Source of the DNA: Bathynomus jamesi
Lineage: Eukaryota > Arthropoda > Malacostraca > Isopoda > Cirolanidae
Reading direction: 5' to 3'
DNA: 64,000 nucleotides
Assembly: GCA_023014485.1 (NCBI GenBank)
Contig: JAJOZX010000878.1
Coordinates: 981,001-1,045,000, forward strand
Positions 9,730 through 21,402 of this stretch are shown one piece after another. Each line of letters opens with the position of its first letter. The first letter of the stretch is position 1. The position numbers were made by a program, and so were the translations under genes. Below the pieces are notes generated by a model. It did not search any database. It was not told where the DNA came from and saw nothing but the letters and a program-made list of their open reading frames with translations.

Positions 9730-10300
9730 CTTTTCATCAGATAATTTTTTTATGACCAGTTTTGACGTAAGGTCATTATTTACTAATAATAATTAGTAAT
9801 ATTAATAATATTCACTAATATTACTGTGAAGAAACCTGAGATATTTTACGTAACAAACATTTTTTTTTTAGGTCTTAACAAATCATTATTTTCTCAGTTT
9901 TTAAATTTAATTATTAATGATTCAATTTTAATCTTTAATCGAGAGTTGTTCTCTCAAACTGATGGAATGGCAGTGTGATCCCTTCTGGGCCCCACCTTTG
10001 AGAATAATTTTTTGTTTCTACGAAGACATTTAGCTTAGAGAATGTTCGAGCGAATTTAAAGATATTTTATGTAAGCGTCACTGTTTCGTACTTCTTCAGG
10101 AAGGAGGAAAGTCACACATCTCGTTTTTTAACTTGAACGACAGACGCCAAAACATTAAATTTACAATGGAGAAAGAAATTAATAGTAACCTCTCATTCTT
10201 TGATGTTACCGTCACACGATGCAGTTCATTCCCCACTTTTTAGGAACTAATTATTTTGGCTCTATTTCAAACTCTCTAATATCAGATCCAGACATTTTCG
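9730..10300 (+). pseudogene. PLE reverse transcriptase fragment, degraded
   Basis: The plus strand carries scattered PLE RT motifs in shifting frames: MTSFDVRSLFTN (motif A), FSQTDGMAV followed by LLGPTF (normally QxDGxxMGSPLGP), a ruined YVDD box near 10070, then NIKFTMEKEINSNLSFFDV. Stops and frameshifts break it throughout. Order and spacing match PLE RTs, and the strand is opposite to the adjoining endonuclease fragment, implying an inversion at about 9727. Confidence 0.7.
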
Positions 10301-10800
10301 TGCTTACAGAATTTTGTTCTAAAGGAAGTTCAATATCTAAGAAGCTTTATACGATTATCCCAGTACTAAATTATCCTCATAGGATTGCTTATAATTAAAA
10401 TGTTCGTCATATTTGCTCTTTTTCACAGCCTTAACGTATTCAGTTCTTTTTAAGAGTTCTTTTTCGTGGTCTTAATTTATGCAACCTAATGTTATGTGTA
10501 TTTTTGAATATGTTTTATGATTTCAAGCGTTTCTGATATTCATCTTTGATCAACTTAATGACAAAAATTATGAACTTGCGTTCTTTCAGATAATAGACCA
10601 ACCATCTCAAATTCTAGTCCAGTCTTAGAATTCTTAATATTCTTTGGATTTTCTCTATTTGCTCGTGAAAAGTAAAGAAGTTGGCTAAATGATGGAAATG
10701 GCTCGCATTAAAATGACCCCAAATATTCAGACATTTCTTCGCTTTCAGTTTGTTCAAGTATTTTTTCTTCTGCTTTGCATTTGTAATATTACTTCTCTGA
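10301..10800. other. AT-rich stretch, nothing recognised
   Basis: No convincing reading frame or terminal repeats. It is probably decayed retroelement flank. Confidence 0.4.
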
Positions 10801-10807
10801 GAGCGTT

Positions 10808-10984
10808 TTGTGTGTGTGTGTGTGTGTGTGTGTGTTGTGTGTGTGTGTGTGTGCGTATGTGCGCGCGCGCGCGGGATAAGTCTGCTGCTTAATACTAAAG
10901 CAATATACGCTCCTTTAAGAAAATCCGGCAGTTCCCTTGTAATCTTCATGTAGCTATTTTCTTTTATCAAGTGCAAACGCTTTA

Positions 10985-11022
<38 letters not shown>
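10808..11022. repeat. (GT)n/(GC)n tract and (TA)n tract
   Basis: A GT repeat with a GCGCGCG end occupies 10808-10873 and a TA repeat lies at 10988-11021. Between them is unremarkable AT-rich sequence. Confidence 0.95.
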
Positions 11023-11024
<2 letters not shown>

Positions 11025-11034
11025 TTTAATTGCA

Positions 11035-11400
11035 AACAACACACAGTATAATTAATGTAAAGAACGACGCTTGTGTAGAAGAGCGTTCCGCACAAGATGA
11101 GGAGGGAGAACGAGCAAATGAAAAATGAGATACCTCCCAGGAATCGAATCTTGGATCATCCAATTGCCGGTCGGATATGTTAACCACTACACCAAGGATC
11201 CCGATTAGTCAGTACTCGTAATTCTTCTACATACGAGCGGAATCAAATCCCCTGAGGGGGCATCTTCGCATGTCGTACATATATACATTTTAACTGCAAA
11301 CAACACACAGTATAATTAATGTAAAGAACGACGCTTGTGTAGAAGAGCGTTCCGCGTTTCATTTGCTCGTTCTCCCTCCACCGATCAGAAAGCTTTCGTC
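11035..11400 (-). repeat. Diverged tRNA-like repeat unit
   Basis: This is a copy of the unit amplified at 26.45-27.9 kb. It shares GTAAAGAACGACGCTTGT, the GAGGAGGGAGAACGAGCAAA block, and a tRNA-like core. The reverse complement of 11150-11205 has TTGGTGTAGTGGTTAAC and later GATTCGATTCCTGG. A second partial copy of the flank starts at about 11290. Confidence 0.75.
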
Positions 11401-11774
11401 CATGTCCCTCTCCTCCTAGGATGCATTGTGGAAATTTCTGGTTTCGTAGAACGTTAGAACGTTTGTGCAACGTTCAAAATAGTCTTACTTGTTGGAGGAG
11501 TCTGACCATAATGGTGCCATAATGGTGCTATAATGGTGCTGAGGAACAACTTCAGCAGCATTCTGATTAATACAACAATGTATTATTTTACAACTTGAGT
11601 TTTTTCAGGCGTAGACAACCATCATTTTTCATTCATGGTGAAAAATAATCCATTTTGGCTTAGCTTTTATAGTTGTGTGTCTTTGATTCAATCGTATAAA
11701 TTGACTTCTCACTGTCGTGTTCTGCGTAACTGATTCAACCGCGACCAAAAACTACGGCCCGTCAAACGTATTAC

Positions 11775-12165
11775 CTTAATTTTGGAATATCATGCATGAA
11801 TCCGCACGATTTTTTGATTAAAAAATCACCCCCACCAGGATTCGAAGACCACCTCTGAGTAGAAGGTGAGAGCTCTAGCCACTGCACTAGGACGAGATAA
11901 AGGTTAACAAAACCTGTTACATATTTAAACAACCAAAGAAACGCATAACGCTTTCGCGTCCAGACATTTTACGTGTTAGCCCTCAAACACACTTGGTAGT
12001 GATTAGCATTTAATTCGAACTATCTAATGCAACGCTGGGGGTACCACAAATTAAATATTCTGCATGAATCGGCACGAAAGATTTTTTTTGAACCGTGGTG
12101 GGGACAGTTTTTTTTCATCATGAAAAATCGTACGGATTCATGCGAGATATTCCAATGATTACACT
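11775..12165. repeat. Inverted-repeat element containing a tRNA-like core
   Basis: The ends GGAATATCATGCATGAATCC and GGATTCATGCGAGATATTCC are inverted repeats. Inside, the reverse complement of 11840-11895 reads CCTAGTGCAGTGGCTAGAGC and later CTTCGAATCCTGG, an A-box/B-box pair. A second set of end-like sequence (TGCATGAATCGGCACG) is at 12060. It may be a tRNA-derived SINE caught in a palindrome. Confidence 0.6.
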
Positions 12166-12520
12166 GAAATCAAACGACTCCTTTTAACTCTTGGAACCCT
12201 CCACACATTACTCGTATTTCTCTACCATATGTATTCTTTGTTTTTCTTTTTTTGTTTAATTTGGTAAGTGATTTCAAAAAATTTATAGTACTTCCGCTCT
12301 CAAGGAAGAAAAAATTCAGAAGTGGATCTCCCCTACCCTCCAACCCCAACGCCCCGACCACTACAGATTCATACACACACAAACACAAATTCCGGAAGAT
12401 TGACAGGAAGAGCAATCTGTTGATTTTGTTTTTCTCAGTAAACAATATTTTTATACTATTTTTTTACCTGAAAAATAGTTCAGATTTTATTTATCCTCTT
12501 ATGATTTGCTTGCTGTTTAT

Positions 12521-12583
12521 GTATATATATATATATATAGATAGATAGATAGATAGACGGATAGATAGATAGATAGACGGATA
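12521..12583. repeat. (TA)n(GATA)n microsatellite
   Basis: TA repeat followed by GATA units with two GACG interruptions. Confidence 0.95.
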
Positions 12584-12608
12584 TAACCCTAAAAGGAAGA
12601 ACGCTACA

Positions 12609-12829
12609 AATTAGAGAGCTATTGAAGAATAGGGACCCCAGCCTTCTTTAGTTAGCTTTATAAGGCTAACTAACGAAAATATCATGACCTAACCTAACGA
12701 ATCGTCAAGGGCGTACAGTTAACCTAACGATTGGTTAGGTTAGGTCAGGTCGTGATATTTTCGTTAGTTAGCCTTATAAGCCTAGCTAAAGAAGGCTGGG
12801 GTCCCTATTCTTCAATAGCTCCCAAATTA
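12609..12829. repeat. 221-bp palindrome with TTAGG-type core
   Basis: The arms start GAGCTATTGAAGAATAGGGA-type and continue through GTTAGTTAGCCTTATAAG. They are near-perfect inverted repeats of about 95 bp. The centre contains GTTAGGTTAGGTCAGG and GGGCGTACAGTTAACC. The same core (CTGTACGCCCTTGATGATTG, then TATTTTCGTTAGTT) lies at 52.9 and 54.5 kb beside a TTAGG minisatellite. Confidence 0.85.
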
Positions 12830-12924
12830 GTTACGTTTCAAATACACGAATTTAGAACTTAATATTACAAAATATTCCGGCGTTAAAGGAATATATATAT
12901 ATATATATTATATATATATATATA

Positions 12925-13245
12925 CATTTCAACTGCAAACACGCAGTATAATTAACGTAAAGAACGACGCTTGTATAGGAGAATATTCCGCGCAAGCGTA
13001 CGCGTCGTTCTTTACGTTAATTATACTGCGTGTTTGCAGTTGAAATGTATATAATGTGCGGCATGCGGGAGGTGCCCCCTTGGGGCATTGGTTTCTGCGC
13101 ATATGTAGGAGAATTACGACTTCTGATCGAGTGAGGCCCATGATGTAATGTTTATCATATCTGACCGGCAATCGGAAGATCCCGGGTTCGATTCCCGGGT
13201 GGTTACCTCATTTTTTCATTTGTTCGTTCTCCCTCCTCATCTTGC
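12925..13245 (+). repeat. tRNA-like repeat unit with inverted flank
   Basis: Positions 12927-13047 are a palindrome of the unit's flank (TTTCAACTGCAAACACGCAG against its complement). From 13050 a plus-strand unit follows with GGCATGCGGGAGGTGCCCCC and a tRNA-like core: CCATGATGTAATGTTTATCA, CTGACCGGCAATCGGAAG, GGGTTCGATTCCCGGG. It is a single relative of the 268-bp units at 26.45-27.9 kb. Confidence 0.8.
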
Positions 13246-13510
13246 GCGAAACAAAAAACTTATTAGAAAAAGTAAGCACAACTTTGAGCTAACAACCAGC
13301 TAACAATCTCACAACCAAATTAAATCGAATCCGAAGGAATTCTGCAATTATGTTAGAAATAAAAATGTAGCTTCGCAGACAAATAGGTCCACTCATTGGC
13401 GAAAACAACTAACAAATTTACGATGATAATAATAATGACGATGATAATTATAATAACCTAAGTTTTAAATAAATTCTTCCCTTCCGTTTACAAACGAAAG
13501 TGATTATCAT

Positions 13511-14728
13511 ATGATCACGATGATCACGAATTTTACCATTAGTGAAAGTAAAGTACTCTTGGCCATAGATAAAATTAATCCTCATAAAACTCCTGGTCCA
13601 AATAAGTTCTACTTGAGGGTAATTAAAGAAATGAACTGCGCAATAGTCTCTCCTCTCGTATATATATTTAATAATAATAAAAACAAAAATAATAATAATG
13701 ATGATAATAATAATAATAAAAAATCGTTACAGTCTGGAGAAGTTCCGCTCGACTGGAAACTTGCAAACATTACGCCAATATTTCAAAATGGGGACAAATC
13801 GCTTCCGGGAAATTATTGTCTTGTTAGTCTGACTTCAATAATTGGTAAGCTTATGAAGACGATCGTTCGGGACAAAATAGTTAATCACTTTGATTAATTT
13901 ATTAATTTCTAAGATTCTCACCACGGCTTTCGACGTAATCGTTCTTGTCTGACTAATCTACTCTATTTCTTTAATGATATTGTAAATATGTATGACGAGA
14001 GTAAAATAGTAGATATTATATATATTTCGATTTTCAAAAGGTGTTTGATAAAGTGCCACATAGGAGATTATTAACTAAACTTCAGTCTCACGGAATTGAT
14101 AGTAATGCTCTCAAATGGATTAAAAATTGGCTGAGTGGATGTAACCAAAGAGTGGTTATTAATGGCAAACTGTCTAACTGGAGAAGTGTAACTAGCGGCG
14201 TGCCTCAGGAATCAGTTCTGGGACCAGTTCTTTTTTAGTATTTATATCACTGACAACGACATAGGAATTAAGAGTATAATTTCTAAATTTGCGGATGATA
14301 CCAAATTAGGGGGACGAACAAAATCAGCGGCAGAACGTTTGCAGATTCAAGATTTTAATAATTTACTCGAGTGGGCGGAAATTTGGCAAATGAACTTTAA
14401 TATAGATAAATGTAAAACATTGCATATCTGTAGAAATAATGTTAAAGAAAAGTATTTTATGCGCGACAAAACACTAACTAATGTTACGGAAGAAAGAGAT
14501 TTAGGTATTATTGCTGCTGACACTCTTAAAGTGAGTAAGCAATGTATCGAAACAGTCAGAAAAGCAAATAAAATCTTAAGATTTATTGGTAGATCATTTG
14601 AATTTAAATCGGAGAAAACAGTACTAACATTATATAATTCTTTAGTACGCCTCTTCCTGGAATACTGCGTTCAGTTTTGGTCCCCGTATTTACGACAGGA
14701 CATGGACAGAATGGAGAGAGTGCAGTGA
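13511..14728 (+). pseudogene. Reverse transcriptase of the second LINE, with AAT expansion
   Basis: There are three open segments: 13511-13897, 14041-14238 and 14339-14728. A (AAT/AAC)n tract at 13666-13724 adds about 20 Asn/Lys/Asp residues between YIFN and SLQSGEVPLDW without shifting the frame. Motif A, the PQxxVLGP motif and a FADD box are all visible but in different frames. It is inactive as it stands. Confidence 0.8.
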
Positions 14729-15340
14729 CGATGACGGACTACTAAGATGATTTCTAAACTTAGAAACAAATCATACGTTGCTCGTTTAGAAACGTTAAAT
14801 TTATTGTCACGTAAAAAGGCGTATTTGAGATTTAATCCAGGTGTTTAAGATGATTAAAGATTTTGATAATGTCGACACCGAAAAATATTTCGCCTTCAGA
14901 AATGTAGATAGAACTCGCGGTAATGGTCTGAAATTAGTAGGTAAACATTTTATTCTGATGAAGCTAAACATTTTTTCTTCAATCGTCTAGTTAATCTGTG
15001 GAATGGATTGCCAGACAGCGTAGTTCAAAGTAATATGGTCGAATCCTTTAAAAAGGTGATTAAATGCTTATCTTGCTTTAAACCCCGAGTTAGAAGCATT
15101 TGTTAGCTTGTAGAAGTATTGTAGAATTTTCACTCGGATTTCTTCTCTTTACTTTAAAATTTTCTCTTTAGCTTTAAATTTATTTCCTTCCTTTCAACCT
15201 CTTTTCTTTGTTTTGCTTTAAAATTTTCAATTATCTTTAAATTTTCTTCCATCTTTTAACCTTCTTTCTTAAACAGACAGCCTCGTAGGAACCAGCCGGT
15301 CTGTTGCTGTTTGGTGTTCTTTGTATTCCTTTGAATTGAA
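13511..15340 (+). mobile_element. Second LINE family (CR1/Jockey group), degraded
   Basis: The plus strand encodes a non-LTR reverse transcriptase different from LINE A-C. It has INPHKTPGPNKFYLRVIKEM, then VPLDWKLANITPIFQNGD, the GNY..VSLTSIIGKLM fingers motif, motif A in a shifted frame leading to FDKVPHRRLLTKLQSHGID, and GVPQESVLGPVLF. FADDTKLGG is encoded at about 14290-14315 in the next frame. The C-terminal domain runs 14339-14728 (LEYCVQFWSPYLRQDM). Frameshifts separate the pieces. The 3' region reaches about 15340 before a (CT)n(TA)n tract. Confidence 0.8.
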
Positions 15341-15369
15341 TGTTTTTTGTGTATGCAAGGTGTCACCTG

Positions 15370-15471
<102 letters not shown>

Positions 15472-15847
15472 CCTTACAACCTTACAAAGGTTTCGCGCGA
15501 TGATTTCTCATTTCGCGAAGGTCAAGCTTGTCGCCCCTCCTCTCGAGTCGGCCTGGTGAAGTAGTGAGTTGGATTCTTGCGCTCTCACCTCACATAGCCA
15601 GGTACGCCCGGCTCATCGGGGATTGTTCTGAGCCAGGCGCCTAGTCTTCTTTTGAAGATTTCCGCTGCAACTCCCTTCGTGTTTCTTAGGTCTTTGGGCA
15701 ACTGATTAAACAGTTTTGGTCCTCTCACTACAAAACTATTTTCTTTCAGGGTTAAGGATGTTCCCTATCTCGCCTTCAGTTTGGGAATACGACACAGTCT
15801 ACCGTTTCTACTTTCCACCGTAGTTTGGGGAGTTATAGGGTTCAGAG

Positions 15848-16400
15848 CAGTGGTGTAGTGCTGTGGGAATGCGTGGGAACGGCGTTCCCTTACTTTTTTT
15901 GGTAGACGGAACGGCGTTCCCTCACTATTTCAAATAAATCCGAACTTACAAATCTCTAACGTCATGAAATTTTAATTCCCACCCCTAGAAGAAATATGAG
16001 AAAGAATCATTAACTGCTTCATTTCTTTTAGCTTCGACTGAGGCAATGCTAGCCTATAAAGATCTGGTGAAACAGTCACCACGGCGTACCAGTTGTAAAC
16101 TTTTTTTTAGTTAATCATTCCAGTTGTTAGCTATTTTTATTGATCGTACTGGATGTCATATATCTAATGACACTGGAAATACTGCATCTTCAACCTTGGA
16201 ATATATCCTAATATCCAGTGCATATGACCTCAAAATATCCCTGAAATTGGTCAGATTTCAAAAGATTTCCCGGGGGGCTTACAGTGCCCCCGGACCCCCA
16301 GCTGTATGGGCTCGCCGCGCTCGCCATTGTCCCCCCCCCGCATCTGAGTAACACTTTCAAAATGCGTTCCCTCACTTCTTTATTTAGCACTACACCACTG
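15848..16400. mobile_element. Non-autonomous hAT element (553 bp) with 8-bp target duplication
   Basis: The ends CAGTGGTGTAGTGCT and AGCACTACACCACTG are perfect 15-bp inverted repeats of hAT type. GTTCAGAG flanks both sides (15840-15847 and 16401-16408), an exact 8-bp duplication. It lies inside LINE B, whose sequence is continuous if the element and one duplication are removed. The interior has no transposase; a GC-rich patch lies at 16270-16345. Confidence 0.95.
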
Positions 16401-18593
16401 GTTCAGAGTACAATTAGGGACTAGTTTCTCCATTATTTTCCAAGTGTAAATAATGGTGTATCTCTCTCTTCTTTCCAGTGAATATAGGTCTAGTTCTCTT
16501 AACCTTTCCCAGTAATTTAGTTCTTTGCACCCATTGATCTTGGCTGTGAAGCTTCTCTGGATCCCTTCCAGCTGTCTAATGTCTTCTTTTTTATATGGGG
16601 ATGTTAGGACCGAGCAGTATTCCAATTTGGGTATTATCAGGGTTTTCAGTAGAGGAATCATTACATTCCTATCCCTTCGTTTGAAGGTTCTCAATATCTG
16701 ACCCGCTATTCTCTTTGCTCTGTTTACTGCTATCTTATTTTGTGTTTCAAATTTCGCATCATCTGTCATTACAACCCCTAAATTTTTTGTTCTGGAATTT
16801 CTCTGAATTTCCTGTCCATTTCGGGTATAATATTCCATGGATTTTAGGTCTTCTCTTTTTCCGTACCGTAATAGCTGAAATTTCTCGGTGTTAAACTTCA
16901 TATTGTTGTCTTCCGTCCATTTGTAGATTCTGTTTATGTCGGTTTGTAGAGATCCTATGTCTTCTGGGTTTCTTATTTTTCTACTGATCTTTGTGTCATC
17001 CGCAAAGGATGTTACTGTGCTGTCTCTGGTAAAGTCCTCATCTACTGTATGTCAGTTAGCATGATTATGAAGAGTAGTGGAGCTAATACTGTTCCTTGTT
17101 GTACCGAGCTGAGGACCTCTGATTCTGATGAAGATACTCCTTGTACTGTAACGACTTGCCGCCGCTGACTAAGGAAATTATATATCCATTTCCCTACTTT
17201 TCCTGTTATTCCCATATATTTCAGTTTATGTATTATGATTCCGTGGTCACACTTGTCGAACGCTTTAGCAAAGTCTGTGTATAGTACATCACAGTTTTTA
17301 TTACTTTGAAGTGAATCAATAATGTTGTTGTAGTGTTCCATTAGTTGTGATAGGCATGATCTGCCTGACCGAAACCCGTGTTGGGTTATCATTGAATTTT
17401 TTCTGAGTTTCCAAAAAGTCATAGATTTTCTGTCTGTCTATTCTTTCAAATGTTTTAGTGACATGGGATGTAAGCGATACTGGCCTATAGTTTTTGGCCT
17501 CCGATCGATCTCCTCCTTTATATATTGGGACTATGTTCGCGCTCTTCAGGATGCCCGGTATTTCTCCCGTGTCTAGTGATCGTCTCCATATCCAGTATAG
17601 GGGCTCAGCGATTGCATTTTTGCAGTTTTTGACCAGTGTGGCATTCCATTTATCCGGTCCTGCCGCTGAGTGTGTTTTTAGTTTCCCTATGGCTTGTGTA
17701 ATATCATCCGTCGTAAAGTCGAAATCCGTTATACTTTCCCCTTGTGGTTCTTCTTCAAAGAACACGTTTCTATCGCATATCAATTTGTCAGTTTTTGGGA
17801 TACTGAAAGATGATTCGTACTGATATATTTCAGATACTTCTGTTAGATCATCAGATAAATCACTGTTCTCATTTTTTAAAGGTCCGATAGTCGCATGGTT
17901 TTTCGACTTTCTTTTTGCAAAATTATAGAAGTACTTTGAGTTAGCCTTTATCGCTTCTATAGCGTCATCTTCTTTTTCTGTATGCTTCTTGATTAGTTCC
18001 TGTATGACGACGTCGATACTTTGTAGTTTATCATTTAATATTCTTCTGATGTTATCTTTACAATTACTTAATTTTGCAGTCACTCTTTTTCTCTTTCGGA
18101 ACAATGCCCTCTTTTGTCTTTCGAACCTGCTTCTCTTTCCTCTTTGTTGTATCTTTGGGACATGTTTTTCCACAATTTCTAACGTCTTCTCCTCTAACGT
18201 CATTAGCATCTCCTCCGTTGTCTTGGCCTCGAAAATGGTTTTCCAATCTATTACTTCCATGCTGGATGTCACATCTTCCTAGTTTATAGCTTTGGAGTGA
18301 AAATTAAAAATTCCGAATTTGCTTCTTTCTGTTGTGCGTGTTCTTTCCTTTCCTCTTGCCTTTATATTAGTTGTTATTGCAATGATGTTGTGGTCCGATA
18401 TCATAGTTGGGGATATTTCTACATTATCAATTAGATTACTGTTGTTTGTGAATATCAAATCTAGGCAGTTGTTTTTCCTTGTGTTTTCTGTTATTTCTTG
18501 CGTTAACATAAATTCATCAGCTAGAGCTAGTACTGTAGCATTTTTACCTGCTCCTGGTCTTCTCGTGTGCCCCCCTTGTCCTGGTGTATACAT
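16401..18593 (-). pseudogene. LINE B ORF2 in frameshifted pieces
   Basis: Minus-strand frames in order: 18279-18593 (endonuclease end), 17316-18272 (linker and RT fingers, KNYRPVSLTSHVTK), 17042-17422 (palm, YTDFAKAFDKCDHGIIIHK, then SVQQGTVLAPLLF), a frame with SFADDTK near 17010, and 16401-16901 (thumb and C-terminus, LEYCSVLTSPYKKE). The PQG motif reads QQG. At least three frameshifts occur. Confidence 0.88.
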
Positions 18594-18843
18594 ATATTTT
18601 TTCCTATCCTTTTATATTTCATGAATGGGAAATTAAAATCACCACAGAGAAAAATATTTTGGGGTTGGAGAGTGTAGATCTTTTACCAAGTTTCTTACCT
18701 CTGTAATGGAATCTGAAAATGTTGAGGTTGGCGTGTTTGGGGGTCTGTATATTACATTTACAATTAGTACCATATTTAATTTTTCAATTTTTGCTGCTAC
18801 ACATTCTACTTAGTTGTTTGAGGTACTTATAGCCATTTCTACT

Positions 18844-21303
18844 ATGTGCCTATATATTTATGCTGACACAGGAGATAACAGAAAATACCAGAAAAATAAC
18901 TGCCTGGATCTGGTATTCACGAATAACACGAACTTGATTGCTGATATAAAAATAACCCCAACCATTATCTCAGACCACAACTTAATCGAGATATCAACAA
19001 ATATGATGGCAGCATTAGAAGACAATACACATATTGTGGAAAGAAGTAAATTCGGGGCCTTTAACTTAAACTCGAAGACTATAAATTGGGAAGCAATCAG
19101 ATCGCACATGGCCCAAATAGAATGGAGAACAATTTTCGAGAATAAAACAACGGAAGAAATGCTAACAACTTTGGAGGAAAAAACGCTGAGAATTTTAGAA
19201 AAATATGCTCCGAAATCACAGCCAAAAGGAAAGAGGAGCTGGCTAGAAAGGCAAAAGAGAAGACTATTCCGCAAAAGAAAGAGAGTGGAGGCGAAGTTAG
19301 GAAACTGCGGAGATAATGGCAGGAAAATAATAAAAGAAAAACTGGAGGGTATCGATAGGGAAATACAAGCCCTGATTAAGGACCATACAGAGAGGGAAGA
19401 GGAAAAGGCGGTAGAAGCAATAAAGGAAAATCCAAAATACTTCTATAGCTATGCAAAAAGGAAAACCAAAACGCGCGCCGCTATTGGGCCCTTAAGGACG
19501 GGAAATAATGAACTAACCGACGATCCAAAAGAAATATCTGATACATTGAGAGCTCAATATGAATCAGTTTTCAGTACCCCAAAAAGTGACAAAGCGATAC
19601 CTGACATAAATGCATTCTTTGAAGAGGAATTGCAAGGAGAGTATATAACAGACTTTGAGTTTACACCAGAAGATGTAGCGAGAGCTATAGAACAAATGAA
19701 ACTACATTCAGCTGCAGGTCCGGACAATTGGAACGCACTATTGATTAAAGACTGTAAAAATGAAATAGCTACACCTTTATACTGGATATGGAGAAGATCC
19801 CTAGACACTGGGGAAATACCGAGCATCTTGAAAAGAGCAAACATTGTCCCTATATATAAAGGAGGGGACAGATCTCAAGCAAAGAACTATAGACCAGTGT
19901 CATTGACGTCCCACCTCACCAAAGTATTTGAAAGAATAGTTAGACAGAAAATTTATGATTTCCTGGAGACACGGGAAAGATTCAACGAAAATCAGCATGG
20001 ATTCCGATCAGGTAGATCATGCCTATCACAACTAATAGAGCACTACAACAATATCCTAGATGCATTGGAAGGCAATGACAACTACGATGTTATATACACA
20101 GATTTTGCTAAAGCTTTCGATAAATGTGACCATGGTATAATAGGACATAAAATTAAAGACATGGGAATAACAAGCAAAGTGGGAAAATGGATCTACAACT
20201 TCCTTAGTGATCGTCTGCAGGTCGTCAAAATTCAAGGTATATCATCATCAGAATCGGAAGTACGCAGCTCAGTACCACAAGGGACAGTACTGGCCCCACT
20301 CCTGTTCATTATCATGCTAACAGACATAGACAGCGGAGTAAACAGCAATAGTATAGTAACATCCTTTGCAGACGATACAAAGATCAGCAGAAAAATCAGC
20401 GATGTACATGACGTGGAGGCCTTGCAGAGGGACACCAACAAAATATACAAATGGTCAGAAGACAACAACATGTCATTCAACGCCGAGAAATTTCAGCTCT
20501 TGAGATATGGTAGAAAAGAAGAACTTAAACAGACTGCATATTATGCTCCAGATAGACAGGAAATTCAGAGAAGCATGAAAGCGATTGATCTCGGGATAAT
20601 AATGACAGATGATGCGAAATTCGAAACACAAAATCAGATAGCGATAAATAAAGCAAAAAGAGTCGCCGGACAGGTTCTAAGAACGTTCAAGAGAAGGGAC
20701 AGGACAGTAATGATTCCCCTGCTAAAAACACTGATTATACCAAAACTTGAATACTGCTCAGTTTTGACGTCCCCATATAAAAAGGAAGAAACTAATAAAC
20801 TAGAAGAAACGCAAAGGCATTTCACAGCCAAGATTGATGGCTGCAAAGAACTCAACTACTGGGAAAGACTACGTAAACTAAATCTGTACTCACTGGAAAG
20901 AAGAAGAGAGAGGTACATCATAATCTACATATGGAAAATGATCGAAAAACTGGTACCAAACCTAAAACTAAACCAAATTACCATTCAAACAACACTGGAA
21001 AATAGGAAAGGCAGAATGTGTAGTGTTCCCAAATTAAAAGCACGACAAGGGACCTCCTCAACCCTGAAGGAAAATAGCTTGGTTGTCAGGGGGCCAAGAC
21101 TTTTCAACCAGCTTCCTAAGGACCTCAGAAACGTAACGGGGGTCAAAGTTGAAGTCTTCAAGAAAAGACTGGATGCCTGGCTCAGGACAGTACCAGATGA
21201 GCCGGGCGTGCCTGGCTATGTACGGTGGAGAGCGCAAGAAAGTAACTCGCTCCTCCACCAGGCCAGACCTAGAGGCGGGGCCACCAGCTTGACCTCCGTG
21301 TGA
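18844..21303 (+). CDS. Non-LTR retrotransposon ORF2 (endonuclease end, reverse transcriptase)
   Basis: One open frame of about 820 codons. The endonuclease end is at the start (NCLDLVFTNNTNLI, then SDHNLIEI). A lysine/arginine-rich linker follows, then the RT: AAGPDNWNALLIKD, YKGGDRSQAKNYRPVSLTS, HGFRSGRSCLSQLIEH, motif A YTDFAKAFDKCD (first D near codon 420), SVPQGTVLAPLLF, and the catalytic FADD box (about 20364-20375). It ends with a C-terminal domain, LEYCSVLTSPYKKEE to FKKRLDAWLRTVPDEPG. All RT catalytic residues are present. The frame upstream of about 18895 is shifted relative to copy B, so the shown ATG is not the native start. It is of the CR1/Jockey group by RT signature; the clade was not determined. 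Confidence 0.85.
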   Translation: MCLYIYADTGDNRKYQKNNCLDLVFTNNTNLIADIKITPTIISDHNLIEISTNMMAALEDNTHIVERSKFGAFNLNSKTINWEAIRSHMAQIEWRTIFENKTTEEMLTTLEEKTLRILEKYAPKSQPKGKRSWLERQKRRLFRKRKRVEAKLGNCGDNGRKIIKEKLEGIDREIQALIKDHTEREEEKAVEAIKENPKYFYSYAKRKTKTRAAIGPLRTGNNELTDDPKEISDTLRAQYESVFSTPKSDKAIPDINAFFEEELQGEYITDFEFTPEDVARAIEQMKLHSAAGPDNWNALLIKDCKNEIATPLYWIWRRSLDTGEIPSILKRANIVPIYKGGDRSQAKNYRPVSLTSHLTKVFERIVRQKIYDFLETRERFNENQHGFRSGRSCLSQLIEHYNNILDALEGNDNYDVIYTDFAKAFDKCDHGIIGHKIKDMGITSKVGKWIYNFLSDRLQVVKIQGISSSESEVRSSVPQGTVLAPLLFIIMLTDIDSGVNSNSIVTSFADDTKISRKISDVHDVEALQRDTNKIYKWSEDNNMSFNAEKFQLLRYGRKEELKQTAYYAPDRQEIQRSMKAIDLGIIMTDDAKFETQNQIAINKAKRVAGQVLRTFKRRDRTVMIPLLKTLIIPKLEYCSVLTSPYKKEETNKLEETQRHFTAKIDGCKELNYWERLRKLNLYSLERRRERYIIIYIWKMIEKLVPNLKLNQITIQTTLENRKGRMCSVPKLKARQGTSSTLKENSLVVRGPRLFNQLPKDLRNVTGVKVEVFKKRLDAWLRTVPDEPGVPGYVRWRAQESNSLLHQARPRGGATSLTSV

Positions 21304-21331
21304 AGAGAGACCAACACACGAAACAACATAA

Positions 21332-21340
<9 letters not shown>
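18868..21340 (+). mobile_element. LINE copy C, 5'-truncated, near-intact ORF2
   Basis: This plus-strand copy starts within the endonuclease, head-to-head with LINE B (junction about 18860-18868). Its 3' untranslated end is only about 30 bp (GAGACCAACACACGAAAC), then passes into (TA)n. Copy B retains upstream endonuclease sequence that C lacks. Confidence 0.9.
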
Positions 21341-21399
<59 letters not shown>

Positions 21400-21402
21400 A
21401 AT
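21334..21402. repeat. (TA)n microsatellite at the LINE C 3' end
   Basis: A TA repeat begins immediately after the LINE tail and ends at the hairpin repeat. Confidence 0.95.
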
